DNA of 34,948 nucleotides from Clostridiales bacterium (GTDB lineage Bacteria > Bacillota > Clostridia > Oscillospirales > Ruminococcaceae): contig JAAYSW010000029.1 of the NCBI GenBank assembly GCA_012523875.1, positions 1-34,948 of the forward strand. The letters run 5' to 3'. The notes beneath the pieces were generated by a model. That model was given only the letters and a program-made list of their open reading frames with translations. It did no database searches and was not told the origin of the DNA. The translations under genes were made by a program, and so were the position numbers. Shown here one piece after another: positions 31,422 to 34,948 of this stretch. Every line of letters begins with the position of its first letter. The stretch's first letter is position 1.

Positions 31422-33986
31422 TTGAACACCGATAATTCAAAGGTTATCAATGTGGATATAGAAAAGGAAATGAAAAAATCCTTTTTAGAATATTCCATGT
31501 CGGTTATTGTTTCAAGGGCATTGCCAGATGTACGAGATGGTTTAAAACCAGTTCATAGAAGAATTTTATATACTATGTTTGAGGCGGGTCTTACCCCTGA
31601 TAAAAAATATTTAAAGTGTGCAGCGACTGTCGGTGACGTTTTGGGTAAGTATCACCCACATGGTGACGCTTCTGTTTATGATGCATTAGTTAGAATGGCA
31701 CAAAAGTTCTCCTTGAGATACCCCCTTGTTGATGGTCATGGAAACTTTGGTAGTATTGATGGTGATCCTCCTGCTGCTTATCGTTATACTGAGGCAAAGA
31801 TGGCAAAGATTTCTGCGGAAATGCTCACTGATATAAATAAAGAGACAATTCCGTATACAACCAACTATGATGATAGATTGAAGGAGCCTGTTGTACTACC
31901 ATCAAGATTTCCTAATCTACTCGTAAATGGGTCTACTGGAATTGCTGTTGGTATGGCGACAAATATCCCTCCACATAATCTTGGGGAGATAATTGATGGT
32001 TTAAACTTGCTTATAGAAAATCCAGATTGCACTCTTGATGAGATGATGGAGCATATAAAAGGTCCTGACTTTCCCACTGGCGGTATTATAATGGGTAGGG
32101 CTGGGATTCGTGCAGCATATGCTACAGGTAGAGGTAAGATTACACTTAGGGCTAATACCACTATTGAGGAAATTAAAGGCAGAAATTGTATTATAATTAA
32201 TGAAATTCCCTATATGGTTAATAAAGCAAGGGTAATTCAAAATATTGCTAGGCTTGTTAAAGAGAAAAAAATTAATGGAATACATTTCATTCGTGATGAA
32301 TCCGATAGGGATGGTATGCGTGTTGTTATCGAGCTGAAAAGAGATGCTATTCCACAAATTGTTTTAAATAAATTGTATAGATATACTCAGTTACAGGATA
32401 CTGTTGGCGTAATTATGCTTGCACTTGTAAATGGTGAGCCTAAAGTATTGACTTTGAAACAGATGCTTGAGGAGTACTTGAAGTTTCAAGTTGAGGTTAT
32501 TACTAACCGTACAAAATTTGAGTTAAGAAAACTTCGTGAAAGAGAGCATATCTTACGAGGTCTTGCTATTGCTGTTGATAATCTTGATGAGGTAATTAAA
32601 ATCTGTCGTTCATCAAAAAACTTGCAGGATATTAAGGATACATTATGCGAAAGATTTGATTTGTCACAGATACAGGCTGAGGCTATTGCTAGAATGCAGT
32701 TGTATCAGCTATCTAATATGGAACGTCAAAAGATTCTTGATGAGTTAGCAGAGATTGAAATGAAAATAGCAGAACTAGAGGGAATTCTTGCTGATGAGGA
32801 TAAAATTTATCAGATAATTATGGATGAACTAGCTGAAATAAGGCGAAAGTTCAGTGATGATAGGCGTACACAGATTGAATCTGTTAGTGGTGAGGTTGAT
32901 ATTGAGGATTTAATTCCAGTTGAAGATTGCGTTGTTACCTATACAAATATTGGTTATATTAAGCGTATGCCTGTTGATGAGTATAAGACTCAAAGAAGAG
33001 GTGGGCGTGGAGTTACTGCAATGAAACAACGTGAGGAGGATTTTGTTGATGAGATGTTTATCTCTTCAACTCACGATAATGTGTTGTTTATAACTAATAA
33101 AGGTATTATGTTTAAAAAGAAATGTTATGAGCTTCCTGAGGGTTCAAAAGCCTCTAGGGGTGTTAATATTATTAATATTTTACCACTTGGTGAAGATGAA
33201 AAAATTGCAGCTATGATTAAAACTACTGATTTTGATGAAGATAAATATTTAATTATGGTTACTAAGAATGGAAGAATTAAACGTACCAACCTCTCAGCCT
33301 ATAAAAATGTAAGGAAGAGTGGAATTATTGCTATCGGGCTTAATGAGGGTGATGAAATAGCTGGTGCAAGGCTTACAAATGGTGATGCTGAACTAATTAT
33401 AGCAACCCATAATGGTAGAGCTATCCGTATTAAAGAGGAGCCTATAAGGGCTATATCACGTTCTGCACATGGTGTGCGTGCAATTAAGCTTCGTGGGGAT
33501 GATTATGTAGTATCTATGGCAAGGGTGCGTGAGGGAGCAACTGTGCTTACAGTGACTGATAAGGGGCAGGGACGACGCTCTGAACTTGATGCATATAGAG
33601 TCCAAAATCGTGGTGGATATGGATTAATTAATTATAAGACATCTGATGAAAAAGGCTATGTATGTGGAATTAAGGTTGTTGATGAAACAGATGATATAAT
33701 TCTTATCTCAAATGATGGGGTAGTAATAAGAATAAGGGCCTGTGATATTAGCATTATGGGTAGATATGCTACGGGTGTAAGGGTTATGCGTATTAGTGGC
33801 GAGGATAATAGGGTGGTTACCTTTACTAGAGCGGAACATGATGATGATGAGGAGATATCCACTGTTGAGGGACCAACTGAGGAGGAATTAGAGGAAGAAA
33901 ACAAATTAGCACTGCTTGAGGAACAAAATGAAACTGATGAAATAGATGATGAAGTAGATGATGAAGTAGACGATGAAGTAGACTAA
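31422..33986 (+). CDS. gyrA: DNA gyrase subunit A
   Basis: Cleavage-rejoining subunit of gyrase. 854 residues from a TTG start at 31422, which has GAAAGGA 8 bases upstream; the frame is open from 31371 but the extra residues do not match the family. Catalytic Tyr122 in AAYRYTEAKM has the same number as in E. coli. The quinolone-resistance region reads HPHGDASVYD, so residue 83 is Ala (Ser in E. coli) and residue 87 is Asp. The GyrA box of the C-terminal domain appears as QRRGGRGV. The tail is acidic and ends in a four-unit repeat. Confidence 0.97.
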   Translation: MNTDNSKVINVDIEKEMKKSFLEYSMSVIVSRALPDVRDGLKPVHRRILYTMFEAGLTPDKKYLKCAATVGDVLGKYHPHGDASVYDALVRMAQKFSLRYPLVDGHGNFGSIDGDPPAAYRYTEAKMAKISAEMLTDINKETIPYTTNYDDRLKEPVVLPSRFPNLLVNGSTGIAVGMATNIPPHNLGEIIDGLNLLIENPDCTLDEMMEHIKGPDFPTGGIIMGRAGIRAAYATGRGKITLRANTTIEEIKGRNCIIINEIPYMVNKARVIQNIARLVKEKKINGIHFIRDESDRDGMRVVIELKRDAIPQIVLNKLYRYTQLQDTVGVIMLALVNGEPKVLTLKQMLEEYLKFQVEVITNRTKFELRKLREREHILRGLAIAVDNLDEVIKICRSSKNLQDIKDTLCERFDLSQIQAEAIARMQLYQLSNMERQKILDELAEIEMKIAELEGILADEDKIYQIIMDELAEIRRKFSDDRRTQIESVSGEVDIEDLIPVEDCVVTYTNIGYIKRMPVDEYKTQRRGGRGVTAMKQREEDFVDEMFISSTHDNVLFITNKGIMFKKKCYELPEGSKASRGVNIINILPLGEDEKIAAMIKTTDFDEDKYLIMVTKNGRIKRTNLSAYKNVRKSGIIAIGLNEGDEIAGARLTNGDAELIIATHNGRAIRIKEEPIRAISRSAHGVRAIKLRGDDYVVSMARVREGATVLTVTDKGQGRRSELDAYRVQNRGGYGLINYKTSDEKGYVCGIKVVDETDDIILISNDGVVIRIRACDISIMGRYATGVRVMRISGEDNRVVTFTRAEHDDDEEISTVEGPTEEELEEENKLALLEEQNETDEIDDEVDDEVDDEVD
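33936..33983 (+). repeat. 12-bp tandem repeat at the 3' end of gyrA
   Basis: Four near-identical 12-base units (33936-33947, 33948-33959, 33960-33971, 33972-33983) encode Asp-Glu-Val/Ile-Asp and run up to the stop codon. The first unit has Ile for Val. Copy number may vary by slippage. Confidence 0.9.
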
Positions 33987-33991
33987 AATAG

Positions 33992-34028
33992 AACGCTGTA
34001 TGGAATTTCCATACAGCGTTTTAATCTT
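33992..34028. terminator. Terminator between gyrA and the converging peptidoglycan-binding gene
   Basis: A 12-bp perfect stem (33992-34003 with 34009-34020) around a 5-base loop. The plus-side tail is TTAATCTTT; on the minus side ATTTTAGTC follows. It probably serves both genes. Confidence 0.85.
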
Positions 34029-34567
34029 TATGATTGACTTTGTGGTAAATGTAAGTTTTCCAAATCTAATTCATTAAAAAGAGTTGCAATGTGATTCCAT
34101 GTAATGAGATTTACCGTTCCTGTTGGGTCAGTTTGAACTATGTTTTGTATGTTTTCTACACCAGCAACCGTTAAATCATCATAGATTCCTGTAACATTAA
34201 CCATTGGACAGTTTCTATACTTTAACCCCAACGCTTGTAGCATAACTTGTAATAAAGATACCAATATATTATTATCACCGGGCATCATTGTATATATTGT
34301 TGAGGGGAAAGCACTTAATTTCTTTATTATATCGGTTGATTCTTCATTATAAATCTCTATAATCTTATCCCAAATTTTTTTATCTACCTCACCATTTGTT
34401 GGGAGTTCATGTTTTTCACAGAACTTGATTACAACTTCCCTAGTTTCAGGTCCGTAAACTCCATCCACATTTAATTGGGGAATATCTGCATCTGATTTAA
34501 ATATTTTATTGAGGTATTCTTGTAACTCCATCACTACATTTTTTTTTTCATCTTCAGTATAAACCAT
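34028..34567 (-). CDS. Peptidoglycan-binding domain protein (two PG_binding_1-like repeats)
   Basis: 179 residues. Two PG_binding_1-like repeats are visible: VVMELQEYLNKI...NVDGVYGPETREVVIKFCEKHELPTNGEVDKKIWDKI (about 11-70) and VSLLQVMLQALGL...VTGIYDDLTVAGVENIQ...GTVNLITWNHI (about 103-162). There is no signal peptide or membrane helix at the N terminus, so its route out of the cell, if any, is unclear. The ATG has AAGGCGG upstream. It runs leftwards, head-on to replication, and follows a similar gene 36 bp upstream, probably as one operon. A cell-wall or spore-cortex role is inference. Confidence 0.85.
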   Translation of the reverse strand: MVYTEDEKKNVVMELQEYLNKIFKSDADIPQLNVDGVYGPETREVVIKFCEKHELPTNGEVDKKIWDKIIEIYNEESTDIIKKLSAFPSTIYTMMPGDNNILVSLLQVMLQALGLKYRNCPMVNVTGIYDDLTVAGVENIQNIVQTDPTGTVNLITWNHIATLFNELDLENLHLPQSQS

Positions 34568-34603
34568 AAATTATTCCGCCTTTCTTTTATCGGATTAAAA
34601 ACC

Positions 34604-34948
34604 TTATGAAATTATAAATCCTGGGAATTGTTGAACACGTCTATCCATTCCATATTTTAAATCGGAATAAACTAAAGCAATTTTATTCCAAGTTATTGAA
34701 GCAACAACACCCCTCGGTGGTATTCCAAAATGTTTTTGGAATGCTATAACTGAAGCCTTCGTCTGAGGGCCAAAATAGCCCGTAGGTTCGACTGCAGGTA
34801 TATCAGGGTATGTTTGACTAATGAATGAGAGATACTCCTGTAAAAGGGCTACAGCGTCCCCACTCATGCCCTCTGATAAGATAACACCTTGGAAAATAGG
34901 AATTAGATCAATTAAATCAAGAGGAATAGCGTCAACGATACCTAAATA
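34604..34948 (-). CDS. Peptidoglycan-binding domain protein, 5' end beyond the window
   Basis: The reading frame is open to the right edge with no stop, so this is a partial gene: 27 codons are visible before the first in-frame ATG (34867), and they are coding-like (LIDLIPIFQGVILSEG). The visible part has one PG_binding_1-like repeat: MSGDAVALLQEYLSFISQTYPDIP, TGYFGPQTKASVIAFQKHFGIPPRG, ITWNKIALVYSDL. SEGMSGDAV leading into the repeat suggests the gene is longer and probably has further repeats. It precedes the 179-residue gene by 36 bp. Confidence 0.8.
   Translation of the reverse strand, partial: YLGIVDAIPLDLIDLIPIFQGVILSEGMSGDAVALLQEYLSFISQTYPDIPAVEPTGYFGPQTKASVIAFQKHFGIPPRGVVASITWNKIALVYSDLKYGMDRRVQQFPGFIIS

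Noticed and set aside
1..34948. CRISPR array, transposase, integrase or prophage genes
   Set aside because: No regularly spaced repeats and no mobile-element proteins were found; base composition and gene order look like native core chromosome.

Overview
This window is the replication-origin region of a low-GC member of the Firmicutes, most likely class Clostridia. Three things point there. The gene order rpmH-rnpA-yidD-yidC-jag-mnmE-mnmG-rsmG-noc-parA-parB to the left of dnaA, and dnaN-S4 protein-recF-remB-gyrB-gyrA to the right, is the classical Firmicute origin order. The proteins are of Firmicute type (RemB, Noc, TypA, Jag/KhpB, a YidC without a large periplasmic domain). Promoters and ribosome-binding sites (AGGAGG, TTGACA/TATAAT) are canonical sigma-A and Gram-positive signals in very AT-rich spacers. 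No genus can be named from sequence alone. Almost all genes left of dnaA run leftwards and almost all right of it run rightwards, as expected when replication diverges from here.

Left arm (1-22,913, mostly minus strand): short direct repeats at the edge; typA; a tRNA-Pro/Thr/Tyr array with two near-consensus promoters and a possible attenuator before typA; a small acidic, Cys-containing membrane protein; rsmE; two lipoproteins of unknown function; a GH94 phosphorylase; an 8-iron ferredoxin of only 56 residues; an amidohydrolase; an RDAC-type small protein; class II fructose-bisphosphate aldolase; an acyl-ACP thioesterase; serS; parB and parA; noc; rsmG; mnmG; mnmE; jag; yidC; yidD; rnpA; and rpmH (44 residues).

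Origin (22,914-25,891): the dnaA promoter is preceded by an inverted pair of DnaA-box-like 9-mers (TTTTCAACA). dnaA is followed by an unusual passenger, a membrane-anchored DUF2726 protein (PD-(D/E)XK nuclease-like fold). A 613-bp intergenic region then carries about ten TTTTCAACA/TTTTCCACA-type boxes, a GC-rich spacer, five perfect DnaA-trio repeats and an A/T-only tract. That is the layout of a basal origin unwinding system. Two perfect parS palindromes (TGTTCCACGTGGAACA) sit between noc and parA, one of them in the stem of noc's terminator. A third site with one mismatch lies inside serS.

Right arm (25,892-34,948): dnaN, the S4 protein, recF, remB and gyrB are closely spaced. A YcxB-like membrane protein separates gyrB from gyrA. 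gyrA carries Ala at the position of E. coli Ser83 and ends in a 12-bp tandem repeat encoding an acidic tail. After a converging terminator, two peptidoglycan-binding-domain genes run leftwards; the outer one is cut by the window edge.

Together the genes cover initiation (DnaA, oriC, clamp), supercoiling (gyrase), origin segregation and nucleoid occlusion (ParA/ParB/parS/Noc), tRNA modification (MnmE/MnmG), ribosome and RNase P parts, and membrane protein insertion.
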